Counted from the first letter of the stretch, positions 10,349 through 21,190 are shown. The stretch: 52,597 bases of DNA from Aggregatibacter actinomycetemcomitans DSM 8324 (GCF_000372365.1 NZ_AQUU01000012.1:1-52597), one strand, 5' to 3'. Notes: generated from the sequence alone by a model not told the origin. Program-made: numbers and translations.

Positions 10349-10927
10349 CTACTCCGCCATTCTCTCCTTATAATGCAAACGGCATACAGAGAGATAGCTG
10401 TCGTTGCCGCCGATTTGGATTTGATCGCCTTGTTTAACCACTTCGCCCTGTTCGTTAAGACGTAACACAAAATTGGCTTTGCGACCGCAGTAACAAATGG
10501 TTTTGAGTTCTTCCAGCTGATCCGCCCACGCCAGTAAATAGCGACTGCCTTCAAATAATTCCGCTTGGAAATCGGTGCGCAAACCGTAGCACAACACGGG
10601 AATATGTAGTTTATCCACCACATCGCTCAGTTGATAAACCTGTTCTTTGGTTAAAAACTGTGCCTCATCCACCAAAATACAATGAAGCGGCTCCTGCGCC
10701 AGATGTTGTTCAATTTCAGCGAACAAATTCGTATTGCGGGTAAAGGTATTCGCCCGTTCGCTAATCCCGATGCGGGAAGTCACCTGCCCTACGCCGAAAC
10801 GATCGTCTATCGCCGCTGTATAAACCAGCGTGTTCATGTTACGTTCGCGGTAATTATAGGAAGATTGCAACAAGGTGGTGGATTTTCCTGCATTCATGGT
10901 GGAATAGTAAAAATACAATTTAGCCAT
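10349..10927 (-). CDS. tdk: Thymidine kinase (type II)
   Basis: Cytoplasmic salvage enzyme that phosphorylates thymidine to dTMP. The 192-residue protein has the P-loop MNAGKST (residues 11-17), the DEAQF motif near 88, the lasso region, and zinc-binding cysteines/histidine (CYCGRKA near 145 and CRLHY near 183). The start ATG 10927 gives the family N-terminus [16 protein letters not shown]. Only two bases separate it from the stop of the small membrane protein gene upstream, so translation is probably coupled. Confidence 0.95.
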   Translation of the reverse strand: MAKLYFYYSTMNAGKSTTLLQSSYNYRERNMNTLVYTAAIDDRFGVGQVTSRIGISERANTFTRNTNLFAEIEQHLAQEPLHCILVDEAQFLTKEQVYQLSDVVDKLHIPVLCYGLRTDFQAELFEGSRYLLAWADQLEELKTICYCGRKANFVLRLNEQGEVVKQGDQIQIGGNDSYLSVCRLHYKERMAE

Positions 10928-10929
10928 GT

Positions 10930-11163
10930 TTATTTAAGCACCCAGCGCCAGAAATGGTAGCAAATGAAGCCGGTCACCGGTGGCAGCGCGGCTAAAATAA
11001 GCACGCCGATGGTGGTGCGCCCGCCTGCCATTTTGCCGACTTCCGTTAAGAAATCGATCAGCACGTCCGTGGGCGTGGTAAACACGAAAAAGGCGATAAT
11101 CGCTAACATAACGAAACAGCCGATGCCGGCGGCACGCATTGCTCTGAATTTGATTTTGTCCAT
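10930..11163 (-). CDS. Small two-helix membrane protein, unknown function
   Basis: A 77-residue protein with a basic N-terminus ([10 protein letters not shown]) and two predicted membrane segments: about residues 11-29 ([18 protein letters not shown]) and 50-71 ([20 protein letters not shown]). The sequence between them is acidic and then glycine-rich. The ribosome site AAAAAGGAAAACAC fits ATG 11163. It lies two bases before tdk, so the two form one transcript. I do not recognise a named family; I expect it to be conserved among Pasteurellaceae next to tdk, but cannot check that. Confidence 0.7.
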   Translation of the reverse strand: MDKIKFRAMRAAGIGCFVMLAIIAFFVFTTPTDVLIDFLTEVGKMAGGRTTIGVLILAALPPVTGFICYHFWRWVLK

Positions 11164-11181
11164 GTGTTTTCCTTTTTATTG

Positions 11182-11223
11182 AAAGTGCGGTGAAAAATTT
11201 ATGTGTTTTTTCCACCGCACTTT
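11182..11223 (-). terminator. Inverted uptake-sequence terminator after tsaD
   Basis: AAAGTGCGGTG (11182-11192) pairs with CACCGCACTTT (11213-11223); the inner AAAAA/TTTTT extends the stem. It stands between tsaD and the small membrane protein gene, both on the minus strand, five bases after the tsaD stop. Confidence 0.65.
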
Positions 11224-11227
11224 TGGG

Positions 11228-12256
11228 TTAAATCGTGGTTAATTCGGTCATCGCCCAACGCGGACGGACTTCAATTGCCAACCCCTGTTGTTGCCCCTGT
11301 TTTAAACGTAAGAAACCGGTATAGGCGATCATGGCGCCGTTGTCCGTGCAAAATTGCGGCTGCGGGTAAAATACCTCGCCGCCCAGTTGTTGCATAAGCT
11401 CCGCCAAGGTTTGGCGCAACTGTGTGTTGGCGCTCACGCCGCCCGCAATCACCAAGCGTTTCAAACCGGTTTGTTTTAACGCACGCTTACATTTTATTGC
11501 CAGTGTGTCCACCACCGCTTCCTGGAAAGCATGGGCAATATCCGCCTTGCTTTGTTCGCTCAGATTGCCCTCTTCTTGTAATACCTGATGAAGGGTGTTG
11601 GCGGCGAAAGTTTTTAAACCGGAAAAACTGAAATCCAAACCGGGACGATCGGTCATCGGGCGCGGAAAAGCAAAAAGATTCGGCGTGCCGTTAAGCGCTA
11701 AACGCGCTAGTGCCGCACCGCCCGGGTAATCCAAACCGAGCAATTTGGCGGTTTTATCAAAAGCTTCACCCGCCGCGTCATCAATGGATTCACCCAGCAA
11801 TTCATAACGCCCTACGCCGTCCACCCGCACCAATTGGGTATGCCCGCCGGATACCAGCAAAGCCATGAAAGGAAAGTGCGGTGGATTTTCCTCAAGCATG
11901 GGCGCCAACAAATGCCCTTCCATATGATGTATGCCGATTGCCGGTACATTCCACGCATAAGCCAAGGCGCGCGCAACGGTGGCGCCCACCAACAACGCGC
12001 CGACCAAGCCCGGACCGCTGGTATAAGCCACGCCGTTGATGTCTTCGGGAGTTAAATTCGCTTCTTTTAATGCGGCTTGTAATAGTGGCGCCAGTTTGCG
12101 GATATGATCGCGCGACGCCAGTTCCGGCACTACACCGCCGTAATCTGCGTGCAGCGCAATTTGGGTGTGGAGTTGATTGGCGACTAAGCCTTTTTCTTCG
12201 TCATAAATGGCAACGCCCGTTTCATCGCAGGACGTTTCAATGCCTAAAATTCGCAT
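11228..12256 (-). CDS. tsaD: tRNA N6-threonylcarbamoyladenosine transferase TsaD
   Basis: Catalytic ATPase-fold subunit (with TsaB and TsaE) that places the threonylcarbamoyl group on A37 of ANN-decoding tRNAs. The 342-residue protein starts [19 protein letters not shown], a family hallmark, and carries the metal-binding histidines in HHMEGH near residue 110, SGGHTQL near 136, and the late NGAMIAYTG motif near 300. The start is fixed by that N-terminus. It is divergent from rpsU, the classical gsp/tsaD-rpsU-dnaG-rpoD neighbourhood of gammaproteobacteria. An uptake core lies inside the gene near 11874. Confidence 0.96.
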   Translation of the reverse strand: MRILGIETSCDETGVAIYDEEKGLVANQLHTQIALHADYGGVVPELASRDHIRKLAPLLQAALKEANLTPEDINGVAYTSGPGLVGALLVGATVARALAYAWNVPAIGIHHMEGHLLAPMLEENPPHFPFMALLVSGGHTQLVRVDGVGRYELLGESIDDAAGEAFDKTAKLLGLDYPGGAALARLALNGTPNLFAFPRPMTDRPGLDFSFSGLKTFAANTLHQVLQEEGNLSEQSKADIAHAFQEAVVDTLAIKCKRALKQTGLKRLVIAGGVSANTQLRQTLAELMQQLGGEVFYPQPQFCTDNGAMIAYTGFLRLKQGQQQGLAIEVRPRWAMTELTTI

Positions 12257-12359
12257 TTGAGTTCTCTTTTTATGGGTTTTATTGGCGCTGAATTTTACCC
12301 GCTTTACACGATTTTAACCAGTTTTCCGATGCGGATTTCAGGAAAAGGTCAATCTGCCC

Positions 12360-12389
12360 TTTACTTTCATGCGTGATTTGGATTAAAAT
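12360..12389 (+). promoter_or_regulatory. Possible rpsU promoter
   Basis: TTTACT (12360-12365), an 18-base spacer, then TAAAAT (12384-12389), about 90 bases before the rpsU start and on its strand. It matches the sigma-70 pattern moderately. Seen by eye only. Confidence 0.35.
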
Positions 12390-12480
12390 TGCGTCCTTTA
12401 TTGAATCTGCCGCAGGCGCGGCAACAAATAAAAATTTAAATTGCAATTAAATTAATTAAACTCATTGAGGTGATTGGCTT

Positions 12481-12696
12481 ATGCCTGTAATTAAAGTTCG
12501 TGAAAATGAATCCTTTGACGTAGCATTACGTCGTTTCAAACGCTCTTGCGAAAAAGCTGGTATTTTAGCAGAAGTTCGTGCGCGTGAATTCTACGAAAAA
12601 CCAACAACTATTCGTAAACGTGAAAATGCAACTCGTGCAAAACGTCACGCAAAACGCTTAGCTCGTGAAAACGCACGCAACACACGTTTATACTAA
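12481..12696 (+). CDS. rpsU: 30S ribosomal protein bS21
   Basis: Small basic ribosomal protein needed for translation initiation on the 30S subunit. All 71 residues fit the family: [20 protein letters not shown] at the start and a Lys/Arg-rich C-terminal half. The ribosome site TTGAGGTGATTGGCTT precedes ATG 12481. Codon use is strongly biased, as expected for a highly expressed gene. It is the first gene of the macromolecular synthesis operon and is followed by an attenuating terminator before dnaG. Confidence 0.98.
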   Translation: MPVIKVRENESFDVALRRFKRSCEKAGILAEVRAREFYEKPTTIRKRENATRAKRHAKRLARENARNTRLY

Positions 12697-12723
12697 TTAA
12701 CAGCATTTTTAACTCGAGTTATA

Positions 12724-12755
12724 AAAACCGTGAATCTTCCCAGGCTCACGGTTTT
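12724..12755 (+). terminator. Attenuating terminator between rpsU and dnaG
   Basis: AAAACCGTGA (12724-12733) pairs with TCACGGTTTT (12746-12755), with a 12-base loop and trailing ATTTTC. In E. coli a partial terminator at this place lets rpsU be transcribed far more than dnaG; the same role is inferred here. Confidence 0.8.
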
Positions 12756-12817
12756 ATTTTCTCTCAATCTTATCAGTTAGACTCATATTTCGTTCACAAT
12801 AAGAGGCAGAATACTCG

Positions 12818-14575
12818 ATGAAAGGCTCCATTCCACGCACCTTCATAGACGATATTTTAACCAAAATTAACATCGTCGATTTAATCAATTCCCGCGTAAA
12901 ACTGAAAAAAGCCGGTCGCGATTATCAAGCCTGTTGCCCGTTTCATCACGAGAAAACACCGTCTTTTACGGTGAGCGACAAAAAGCAGTTTTATCATTGT
13001 TTCGGTTGCGGCGCGCACGGTAACGCCATTTCCTTTTTGATGGAATATGACAAGCTGGAATTTGTGGAAGCGGTGGAGGAACTGGCGGGCTTTCTCGGTT
13101 TGGAAATTCCCTACGAGAAACGACCGCACTTTAATGATGGCGGCAAGCAGGTTAATTTCCAAACCAAGCGAAATCTGTATGAATTAATGCAGGAAATCGC
13201 CAAATTCTACCAACAGCAGCTGCCGTTAAATATTCCCGCGCAAAGTTATCTGCAACAACGCGGACTGTCGGCGGAGGTGATTGAACGCTTTCAAATCGGC
13301 TATGTGCCGAACGCCATGGATTCCGTTTATCGCCAATTCGGTAAAAACCGCGAGGAGCAACAAAAACTGTTCGATTTGGGGATGCTGTCGCGTAACGATC
13401 GCGGCAATGTGTACGATAAATTCCGCAATCGAATTATGTTTCCCATTCGCGATCGGCGCGGTCGCACCGTTGCTTTTGGCGGACGGGTTTTAACCGATGA
13501 AAAACCAAAATACCTGAACTCGCCGGAAACCGTGACCTATCACAAAGGGAGCGAACTTTACGGTTTATATGAAGCGCTTCAAGCGGACGATTCACCGCAA
13601 AAATTGCTGGTCGTCGAAGGCTATATGGATGTGGTGGCGTTGGCGCAGTTCGGCGTAAATTATGCGGTGGCGTCTCTCGGCACGTCCACAACTTCGGAGC
13701 AAATTCAGCTGCTTTTCCGTTCCACAGAACAGGTGGTGTGCTGTTATGACGGCGACCGAGCAGGACGCGATGCGGCTTGGCGTGCCTTAGAAAATGCGCT
13801 GCCGTATTTGGAAGACGGTCGTCAGCTGAAATTTATCTTTTTACCCGACGGCGAAGATCCTGATACGTTTATTCGCCAATATGGCAAACAAGGGTTTGAG
13901 GAATATCTCGACAACGCGCAGTCTTTAAGCGAATTTTTATTTGCCCATTTAACGCCGCAAGTGGATTTTTCCTCAAAAGAAGGCAAAGCCAAACTCGCTG
14001 CGTTAGCAATTCCGTTAATTAAACAAATTCCCGGCGATGTGTTGCGTTTGGATTTACGCAATACGCTCGCTAAAAAATTGGGGATTTTGGATCCCGCGCA
14101 ATTGGAAAGCATGCTCCCGAATCAGGTAAAAGCGGAAGGGCCCGTCGCGCCAACCACGCAATTCAAACGCACTCCAATGCGTATTCTGATTGCATTATTG
14201 TTACAAAATCCGGAATTGGTGAAGTTTGTGCCGGATTTGGAACCTTTAAGAAATCTTAATGAACCGGGTTACGATTTGCTCGCGGAATTGACCGCACTTT
14301 GTCGTGAAAAAGTGGGGATTAGCTCGGGGCAATTATTGGAATATTGGCGCGATACAACACAGCAAAGTACGCTTGAAAAATTGCTCGCGTGGAACCATTT
14401 GATTGAAGACGATAAGATTGAAGACACGTTCCGCGAAACATTACGTTATTTCTACCTGCAACTCGTTGATAAACGAATAAACTGGCTCATCGCTAAAGAT
14501 CGCGCGGAAGGCTTGGATCTGAACGAGAAAAAAGAACTTTCACATTTGTTAGTAAAAAAACAAGAAAAGAGATAG
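12818..14575 (+). CDS. dnaG: DNA primase
   Basis: Makes RNA primers at the replication fork together with DnaB helicase. The 585-residue protein has the zinc ribbon (CPFHHEKTPSF...CFGCG, about residues 40-65), the RNA polymerase core, the TOPRIM motifs VVEGYMDVVAL near 265 and DGDRAGRDAAWRA near 311, and the C-terminal helicase-binding domain. Length is close to E. coli DnaG (581). An uptake core (near 13123) sits in the linker after the zinc domain and encodes KRPHF. It is the middle gene of rpsU-dnaG-rpoD; the 121-base gap before it holds a terminator. Confidence 0.97.
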   Translation: MKGSIPRTFIDDILTKINIVDLINSRVKLKKAGRDYQACCPFHHEKTPSFTVSDKKQFYHCFGCGAHGNAISFLMEYDKLEFVEAVEELAGFLGLEIPYEKRPHFNDGGKQVNFQTKRNLYELMQEIAKFYQQQLPLNIPAQSYLQQRGLSAEVIERFQIGYVPNAMDSVYRQFGKNREEQQKLFDLGMLSRNDRGNVYDKFRNRIMFPIRDRRGRTVAFGGRVLTDEKPKYLNSPETVTYHKGSELYGLYEALQADDSPQKLLVVEGYMDVVALAQFGVNYAVASLGTSTTSEQIQLLFRSTEQVVCCYDGDRAGRDAAWRALENALPYLEDGRQLKFIFLPDGEDPDTFIRQYGKQGFEEYLDNAQSLSEFLFAHLTPQVDFSSKEGKAKLAALAIPLIKQIPGDVLRLDLRNTLAKKLGILDPAQLESMLPNQVKAEGPVAPTTQFKRTPMRILIALLLQNPELVKFVPDLEPLRNLNEPGYDLLAELTALCREKVGISSGQLLEYWRDTTQQSTLEKLLAWNHLIEDDKIEDTFRETLRYFYLQLVDKRINWLIAKDRAEGLDLNEKKELSHLLVKKQEKR

Positions 14576-14650
14576 TTAAACCATGTTAACGATGATAAAA
14601 TCCCCAGCATTTTATCTTTTCCAAATAAGCAAGCAAGGCGGATATTAAAT

Positions 14651-16501
14651 ATGGATCAAAATCCACAGTCTCAATTGAAACTACTCATCGTACAAGGGAA
14701 AGAGCAAGGTTATTTAACCTACGCCGAGGTCAATGACAGCCTCCCCGAAGAATTAGTCGATGCAGATCAAATTGAAGATATTATTCAGATGATTAATGAT
14801 ATGGGGATTCAGGTGTTGGAGACCGCACCGGATGCCGATGATCTGATGCTCAATGAAAATATCACCGATGAAGATGTCGTTGAAGAAGCAACCCAAGTAT
14901 TATCCAGCGTGGAAGCAGAATTAGGGCGGACTACCGACCCTGTACGTATGTATATGCGTGAAATGGGTAGCGTAGAATTGCTTACCCGTGAAGGCGAAAT
15001 TGATATTGCCAAACGCATTGAAGAAGGTATTAACGAAGTACAAAGCGCCATTGCCGCTTACCCTGAAGCCATCACTTACTTAATTGAGCAATATGATTTG
15101 GTAGAAAATGGCGGTGTACGCTTAGCCGACTTAATTACCGGTTTCGTTGATCCTAATGTGCTAACCGAATCCGAGACTGAAGGATTGGCAGAAGATTTTA
15201 ATTCCGAAGAAGGTGGCGATATTGATAGTGAAAGCGAGGAGGAAGAAGATAACGAAGGGGGAAGTAGCGATGACAGTGATAGTGATAACAGTGTTGATCC
15301 TGAAATTGCACGGGAAAAATTTACCGCACTTAAGCAGCAACATCAAAAGACCTTAGAGAGCATTGCCAAACATGGTCGTACGGCGAAAAAAGCAAAAGAT
15401 GAAATTCAAGTGTTATCAGACATCTTCACTCAATTCCGCTTAGTACCAAAACAATTCGATATGCTAGTGCTATCTATACGTGGTATTATGAAACGTGTTC
15501 GCGGTCAGGAACGTTTCATTCAGCGGATTGTGGTGGACAATGCCAAAATGCCAAAATCCGGTTTCCAAAAAAGCTTTATAGGACATGAAACAACTGATAC
15601 GTGGTTAGTGAAAGCCTTGTCTGCCGGTAAATCCTGGTCGGAAAAATTGGTACAATATGAAAACCAATTACGCCAAGCCATCACCAATTTGGTGCAAATC
15701 GAACAAGATACCCATCTGACGATTCCACAAATCCGAGAAATCGGTGAGCGCATCACACAAGGTGAATTAAAAGCCCGTCGTGCAAAAAAAGAAATGGTAG
15801 AAGCAAATCTGCGCTTAGTAATTTCTATTGCTAAAAAATACACCAATCGCGGATTACAATTTCTTGATCTTATTCAAGAGGGTAATATCGGCTTAATGAA
15901 AGCAGTGGATAAATTTGAATACCGGCGCGGCTATAAATTCTCTACTTATGCCACTTGGTGGATTCGTCAGGCAATTACCCGTTCTATTGCCGATCAAGCC
16001 CGCACCATTCGTATTCCGGTACATATGATTGAAACTATTAATAAACTCAATCGTATTTCCCGTCAAATGCTGCAGGAAATGGGACGCGAAGCCTCGCCGG
16101 AAGAACTGGCAGAACGCATGGGCATGCCGGAAGATAAAATCCGTAAAGTGCTGAAGATTGCGAAAGAGCCGATTTCGATGGAAACCCCAATTGGCGATGA
16201 CGATGATTCCCATTTAGGCGATTTTATCGAGGATTCCACTTTAGAGCTTCCGTTAGATTCCGCGACCGTACAAAGCCTGAAAGCAGCAACGCATGAAGTA
16301 CTGGAAGGTTTAACCCCACGGGAGGCTAAAGTCTTGCGTATGCGCTTTGGTATCGACATGAATACCGATCATACTTTAGAAGAGGTGGGTAAACAATTTG
16401 ACGTAACCCGTGAACGTATTCGCCAAATCGAAGCCAAAGCGTTACGTAAACTGCGCCATCCAAGCCGTTCCGAAACTTTACGCAGCTTTCTGGATGAGTA
16501 A
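14651..16501 (+). CDS. rpoD: RNA polymerase sigma factor RpoD (sigma-70)
   Basis: Primary sigma factor. The 616-residue protein has region 1.1 (residues 1-80), region 1.2 ([11 protein letters not shown] near 97), a non-conserved acidic insert (about 175-220, runs of Glu, Asp and Ser), then regions 2 ([11 protein letters not shown]...[18 protein letters not shown]), 3 and 4 ([20 protein letters not shown] at the end). Length matches E. coli (613). It ends the macromolecular synthesis operon, 75 bases after dnaG. Its DNA is somewhat more AT-rich than dnaG. An uptake core lies near 15324. Confidence 0.98.
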   Translation: MDQNPQSQLKLLIVQGKEQGYLTYAEVNDSLPEELVDADQIEDIIQMINDMGIQVLETAPDADDLMLNENITDEDVVEEATQVLSSVEAELGRTTDPVRMYMREMGSVELLTREGEIDIAKRIEEGINEVQSAIAAYPEAITYLIEQYDLVENGGVRLADLITGFVDPNVLTESETEGLAEDFNSEEGGDIDSESEEEEDNEGGSSDDSDSDNSVDPEIAREKFTALKQQHQKTLESIAKHGRTAKKAKDEIQVLSDIFTQFRLVPKQFDMLVLSIRGIMKRVRGQERFIQRIVVDNAKMPKSGFQKSFIGHETTDTWLVKALSAGKSWSEKLVQYENQLRQAITNLVQIEQDTHLTIPQIREIGERITQGELKARRAKKEMVEANLRLVISIAKKYTNRGLQFLDLIQEGNIGLMKAVDKFEYRRGYKFSTYATWWIRQAITRSIADQARTIRIPVHMIETINKLNRISRQMLQEMGREASPEELAERMGMPEDKIRKVLKIAKEPISMETPIGDDDDSHLGDFIEDSTLELPLDSATVQSLKAATHEVLEGLTPREAKVLRMRFGIDMNTDHTLEEVGKQFDVTRERIRQIEAKALRKLRHPSRSETLRSFLDE

Positions 16502-16516
16502 TTCATAATACAATAA

Positions 16517-16549
16517 AAAAGCCAAATTATTCGATGATAATTGGCTTTT
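16517..16549. terminator. Bidirectional terminator between rpoD and lon
   Basis: AAAAGCCAA (from 16517) pairs with TTGGCTTTT (to 16549), with an inner AT stem and one bulge. The minus strand continues with TTTTTTATTG, a good T-run for lon; the plus strand ends in four T. It separates two converging genes. Confidence 0.8.
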
Positions 16550-16562
16550 GAAAAACACTGAA

Positions 16563-18980
16563 TTAATTGACCGCACTTCTGGAAACGGTTTTCTTACGAC
16601 GACCGCTTTTCACTGCCGAAATTGGATCCAGCTTGACAAACTCAACGCCTAACGGCGGATTTTCCAGTGCAAGGCCTAGCACTTCGTCGATGGTCTCCAC
16701 CGCATGAATCTTCAGATCACGTTTTGCATTTTCCGGAATATCTTCCAAATCCTTCACGTTATCTTTCGGAATAATCACGGTTTTAATTCCGCCACGGTGT
16801 GCCGCCAGCAACTTCTCTTTTAAACCGCCAATCGGCAACACTTTGCCGCGCAGACTGATTTCACCGGTCATCGCCACCTCTGATTTCACCGGATTGCCGG
16901 TTAAACAGGAAACCAATGCGGTGCACATTGCAATCCCTGCGCTCGGGCCATCTTTCGGTGTGGCGCCGTCCGGCACATGGATGTGAATATCACGTTTTTC
17001 GTGGAATTCAGGGTTAATGCCCAGTTTATCCGCACGGGAGCGCACTACGGTCATCGCCGCTTGAATGGATTCTTTCATCACATCACCAAGAGAACCGGTA
17101 TAGCTGAGTTTGCCTTTGCCCGGCACCGACGCGGTTTCAATGGTGAGTAAATCACCACCTACTTCCGTCCATGCCAAGCCGGTGACTTCACCGACGCGAT
17201 TTTGCGTATCGGCACGACCGAATTCAAAGCGTTTTACCCCAAGGTAATCATGCAGGTTCTTCGCATTCACTTTGATGGATTTTAATTTCTTATCTAACAG
17301 TAAGGTTTTTACTGCCTTACGACAGATTTTCGAAATCTCACGTTCCAGATTACGCACTCCGGCTTCACGGGTATAGTAGCGGATAATATCCACAATCGCA
17401 CTTTCATCAATGGTTAATTCACCCGTTTTTAAGCCATTACGCTCCATTTGTTTGGCGATTAAATGACGGGTGGCGATATTTAATTTTTCATCTTCCGTAT
17501 AACCGGATAAACGAATCACTTCCATACGATCCAACAATGGGGTCGGAATATGCATGGAGTTGGACGTCGCCACAAACATTACGTCGGATAAATCATAATC
17601 CACTTCCAGATAATGATCGTTAAAGTGGGCATTTTGTTCCGGATCCAATACTTCCAACAAAGCAGACGCCGGATCACCGCGCATATCGGAAGACATTTTA
17701 TCAATTTCATCTAACAGGAAGAGCGGGTTTTTCACACCGACTTTCGCCATTTTCTGAATAAGTTTGCCCGGCAGTGATCCAATGTAAGTTTTACGGTGAC
17801 CGCGAATTTCCGCTTCGTCACGCACGCCCCCCAGCGCCATACGCACATATTTACGCCCTGTTGCATTGGCGATAGACTGTCCTAAAGAAGTTTTACCTAC
17901 CCCCGGTGGTCCCACCAAACAAAGAATCGGGCCTTTCAACTGATTTAAACGGGTTTGCACCGCAAGGTACTCCAGAATACGTTCTTTCACCCGCTCCAAA
18001 CCGTAATGATCGGCATCTAAAATTTCCTGCGCTTTGGCAAGATCTTTTTTCACTTTACTACGTTTGTGCCAAGGCACTTGTAACATCCAATCAATATAAC
18101 TGCGCACCACCGTTGCTTCCGCCGACATCGGCGACATCATTTTTAATTTTTGTAATTCGGCTTCGGTTTTCTCGTGCGCTTCCAACGGCATTTTCGCCTG
18201 TTCAATTTTTTGGCGCAGGTGCTCAATTTCACTCACGGTATTTTCTACTTCACCGAGCTCTTTTTGAATTGCTTTAATTTGCTCATTCAAATAATAATCG
18301 CGCTGGCTTTTTTCCATTTGTTTCTTAACGCGACCGCGAATGCGTTTTTCGACCTGCAATAAATCCGCTTCCGATTGCATCAAACCAAGCAAATATTCAA
18401 AACGTTCCACTACGTTGTTCATTTCCAGCACGGTCTGTTTTTGTGCGACGGAAACCGGCAAATGAGACGCCAAGGTATCACTTAATTGTTCAAGATTTTC
18501 AATTTGCTGTAATGCGGAAAGAATATCAGGCTGAACTTTTTTGTTTAAATTCAAATAGTTTTGAAATTCATCCAACGCTGCTTTGTGGACGACCTGCAAT
18601 TCTTTCTTATTGCCAAGCGTACTGTTCAACGGCTCAATCTGTGCCTGAAAATGCACTCCGGAATCTTCAATATGATGAATTTTGGCGCGTTGTTGCCCTT
18701 CTACCAACACTTTTACTGTGCCGTCCGGCAACTTTAGCAGCTGAATAATGTTGGCAATAGTGCCCACATCATATAAATCTTCAATGCCCGGCTCTTCCAA
18801 TTCCGCCTGTTTTTGCGAAACCAACAACAGCTGTTTTTCATTATTCATGGCTTCGTCAAGACTGCTAATGGATCGCGGTCTGCCGACAAATAACGGCATC
18901 ACCATGTAAGGAAACACGACAACATCGCGCAATGGCAATACCGGTATGGTTTGTAATTCTGATTTTTTTGCTCTCATCAT
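16563..18980 (-). CDS. lon: ATP-dependent protease Lon
   Basis: Cytoplasmic AAA+ protease that degrades misfolded and regulatory proteins. The 805-residue protein has the N-terminal substrate domain (from PVLPLRDVVVFPYMVMPLFV), coiled-coil middle, Walker A GPPGVGKTSLG near 360, Walker B FLLDEIDKM, and the Ser-Lys dyad in DGPSAGIAM (near 685) and GGLKEKLLAA (near 728). Two adjacent ATG codons begin the frame; 18980 is taken as start, 18977 is equally possible. A strong sigma-32 promoter match lies 36-63 bases upstream, so heat induction is likely. Confidence 0.97.
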   Translation of the reverse strand: MMRAKKSELQTIPVLPLRDVVVFPYMVMPLFVGRPRSISSLDEAMNNEKQLLLVSQKQAELEEPGIEDLYDVGTIANIIQLLKLPDGTVKVLVEGQQRAKIHHIEDSGVHFQAQIEPLNSTLGNKKELQVVHKAALDEFQNYLNLNKKVQPDILSALQQIENLEQLSDTLASHLPVSVAQKQTVLEMNNVVERFEYLLGLMQSEADLLQVEKRIRGRVKKQMEKSQRDYYLNEQIKAIQKELGEVENTVSEIEHLRQKIEQAKMPLEAHEKTEAELQKLKMMSPMSAEATVVRSYIDWMLQVPWHKRSKVKKDLAKAQEILDADHYGLERVKERILEYLAVQTRLNQLKGPILCLVGPPGVGKTSLGQSIANATGRKYVRMALGGVRDEAEIRGHRKTYIGSLPGKLIQKMAKVGVKNPLFLLDEIDKMSSDMRGDPASALLEVLDPEQNAHFNDHYLEVDYDLSDVMFVATSNSMHIPTPLLDRMEVIRLSGYTEDEKLNIATRHLIAKQMERNGLKTGELTIDESAIVDIIRYYTREAGVRNLEREISKICRKAVKTLLLDKKLKSIKVNAKNLHDYLGVKRFEFGRADTQNRVGEVTGLAWTEVGGDLLTIETASVPGKGKLSYTGSLGDVMKESIQAAMTVVRSRADKLGINPEFHEKRDIHIHVPDGATPKDGPSAGIAMCTALVSCLTGNPVKSEVAMTGEISLRGKVLPIGGLKEKLLAAHRGGIKTVIIPKDNVKDLEDIPENAKRDLKIHAVETIDEVLGLALENPPLGVEFVKLDPISAVKSGRRKKTVSRSAVN

Positions 18981-19015
18981 GTACTCTCTTATCTAAATTC
19001 CGCTGGCTTGGTTCT

Positions 19016-19043
19016 ATATTGGGATGGATTATGTTAATTCAAG
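19016..19043 (-). promoter_or_regulatory. Heat-shock (sigma-32) promoter of lon
   Basis: On the minus strand: CTTGAA (19043-19038), a 14-base spacer, CCCAATAT (19023-19016). The sigma-32 consensus is CTTGAAA, 13-15 bases, CCCATNT. It is about 40 bases upstream of the lon start codon. lon is a known sigma-32 target in E. coli. Confidence 0.7.
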
Positions 19044-19166
19044 ACCTAAAACAGATATGCCGGCACAGAAAAGTGCGGTCGTTTTTTTCAGTGTTTTTTA
19101 TTATTGAAACGGCTGTCAGTATAACTGAAATTGATTGGTGTAAGGCAAAATAAAATTCATTAAGAA

Positions 19167-19256
19167 TGGCGGTGAGAGGGGGATTCGAACCCCCGATGCA
19201 GTTTCCCGCATACACGCTTTCCAGGCGTGCTCCTTCAACCACTCGGACATCTCACC
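19167..19256 (-). tRNA. tRNA-Ser (GGA)
   Basis: A 90-base class II tRNA with encoded CCA: acceptor GGTGAGA pairs with TCTCACC, anticodon GGA in GCCTGGAAAGC, a long variable arm, and T-loop GGTTCGAATCC. It stands alone between lon and dauA on the minus strand. Confidence 0.96.
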
Positions 19257-19410
19257 GTGATTAGGACTTGCGCACTATAAGGATTTCATTGAGCCTCGTC
19301 AAGTATTTTTGTAATTTGTATGATTAGAAGATAAAAATTTCACCAACAATCGGGTAAAATAAGCGCGATTTAAAGGGCTATTCCATTCACTCTCACATCT
19401 GATTTTCATT

Positions 19411-21165
19411 ATGTTAAAAAAATGGTTTCTTTCTAAAAATGTGTTCTTGGCGGTTAAACCTTTCAGCGCGCTAAAAGACAGTTTTCGTGCGGGCTACAGC
19501 TCCCGTCATTTGGTCAAAGACATTATCGCCGGTCTCACCGTCGGGATTATCGCCATTCCGCTTTCCATGGCATTGGCAATCGCCAGCGGTGTGCCGCCAC
19601 AGCATGGGTTATATACGGCCATTGTGGCGGGGATTATTATCGCCCTCGCCGGCGGTTCCCGCTTTAATATTTCCGGACCGACCGCCGCCTTTGTGGTGAT
19701 TTTATATCCCGTCACCCAACAATTCGGGCTAAGCGGCTTATTGATGGCAACCCTGCTGTCGGGCATTATTCTGGTACTCATGGCGCTGTTCCGTTTAGGG
19801 CGATTAATCGAATATATTCCGTTGCCGGTCACGCTCGGCTTCACATCGGGTATCGGCATTGTTATCGCCACCTTGCAAATCAAGGATTTTCTCGGTTTAG
19901 ACATTGTCCAAATGCCCTCTCATTACCTTGAAAAAATACAAGTAATTTTGACCGCACTTCCAAGCATCAACTGGGCGGATACCGCCGTCGGCGTCGTCAC
20001 GCTGTTTGTCTTAACCCAATGGCACAAACTACGCCTGCCGATTCCGGGGCATTTGCCTGCGGTCATTATCGCCACCTTGTTATCGCTAGGGCTAACCCAT
20101 TTCGGCTTTTCCGTCGTAACCATCGGATCTCAATTTCAATACACCCTATCCGATGGTAGCACCGGTTTTGGCATTCCAAGCGTTCTGCCGGAATTTGTCT
20201 TGCCGTGGAACATTCCCGATGCACAAGGTAATCTGATTAACTGGAACTTCGACACCATTCAAAGTTTGCTTCCTGCCGCATTTTCCATGGCGGTATTGGG
20301 TGCTATCGAATCCTTATTATGTGCGGTCGTATTAGACAATATGACCGACACCAAACACCATTCCAATAACGAACTGTTGGCGCAAGGTTTGGGCAATATC
20401 GCCTCCCCGTTCTTCGGCGGGATCACCGCCACTGCCGCCATCGCCCGTTCGGTGGTGAACGTCAAATCCGGTGCGGTCTCGCCGCTTTCCGGTGTAGTGC
20501 ATGCGTTATTGGTGCTTTTCGCCCTGTTATTCTTCGCACCGGCACTTTCCTATTTACCGTTATCCTCCATGGCGGCGTTATTATTAGTCGTCGCCTGGCA
20601 CATGGCGGATTTACCGCAAATCATTCAGCTCATCCGCCGCTCCGGACGCAATGAAATCACCGTGTTATTGGTTTGCTTGGTGCTCACGGTGCTTTTCGAC
20701 ATGGTTATCGCCATCTCGGTAGGCGTCTTACTGGCGAGTTTATTATTTATCCGCACCATTGCCGAAATGACCAAATCCATCAGCATTGCCGTGCCAGAGG
20801 ATTTAGACGACGTGTTAATTTATCGTATCAGCGGACCGCTCTTTTTCGCGGCGGCAGATAATCTCTTCGCCGATTTGCACGATAAAACCGTGCACACGGA
20901 TCACGAAATCAAACATATCGTTTTACAATGCGATGCCGTGACCGTGTTAGATACCGGGGGCATCCATGCCCTCACCCGCTTTGTGCAGCATATGCTTCCG
21001 CATCAACAACTTTATATGTGCAATATGCAATTCCAACCGCTGCGGACGATTGTCAAATCCGGTAGCCTGCCGGAAATCAAAAAAATCAACTTCGCCACCG
21101 ATTTGCCGGAAGCATTGAATAAGATTCGGGAGTTTGAGGGAATCGAGGTGAAGAGTGAGAGTTAA
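19411..21165 (+). CDS. dauA: SulP-family C4-dicarboxylate transporter DauA
   Basis: Inner-membrane anion transporter; in E. coli DauA (YchM) takes up succinate and other C4-dicarboxylates. The 584-residue protein has a SulP membrane domain (about 40-440) with [40 protein letters not shown] and [13 protein letters not shown], and a C-terminal cytoplasmic STAS domain (about 460-580) with the DTGGIHAL nucleotide-loop region. Similarity to E. coli DauA runs along the entire length, with about 20 extra residues at the N-terminus. ATG 19411 starts [11 protein letters not shown]. An uptake core lies near 19950. It is monocistronic by position. Confidence 0.9.
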   Translation: MLKKWFLSKNVFLAVKPFSALKDSFRAGYSSRHLVKDIIAGLTVGIIAIPLSMALAIASGVPPQHGLYTAIVAGIIIALAGGSRFNISGPTAAFVVILYPVTQQFGLSGLLMATLLSGIILVLMALFRLGRLIEYIPLPVTLGFTSGIGIVIATLQIKDFLGLDIVQMPSHYLEKIQVILTALPSINWADTAVGVVTLFVLTQWHKLRLPIPGHLPAVIIATLLSLGLTHFGFSVVTIGSQFQYTLSDGSTGFGIPSVLPEFVLPWNIPDAQGNLINWNFDTIQSLLPAAFSMAVLGAIESLLCAVVLDNMTDTKHHSNNELLAQGLGNIASPFFGGITATAAIARSVVNVKSGAVSPLSGVVHALLVLFALLFFAPALSYLPLSSMAALLLVVAWHMADLPQIIQLIRRSGRNEITVLLVCLVLTVLFDMVIAISVGVLLASLLFIRTIAEMTKSISIAVPEDLDDVLIYRISGPLFFAAADNLFADLHDKTVHTDHEIKHIVLQCDAVTVLDTGGIHALTRFVQHMLPHQQLYMCNMQFQPLRTIVKSGSLPEIKKINFATDLPEALNKIREFEGIEVKSES

Positions 21166-21190
21166 ATGATTGGTTAAAACGAGAGTGCTT

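Noticed and set aside
15170-15300. Acidic low-complexity stretch in rpoD as a foreign insert
   Set aside because: Primary sigma factors of gammaproteobacteria carry an acidic non-conserved region at this place, and the total length is normal.
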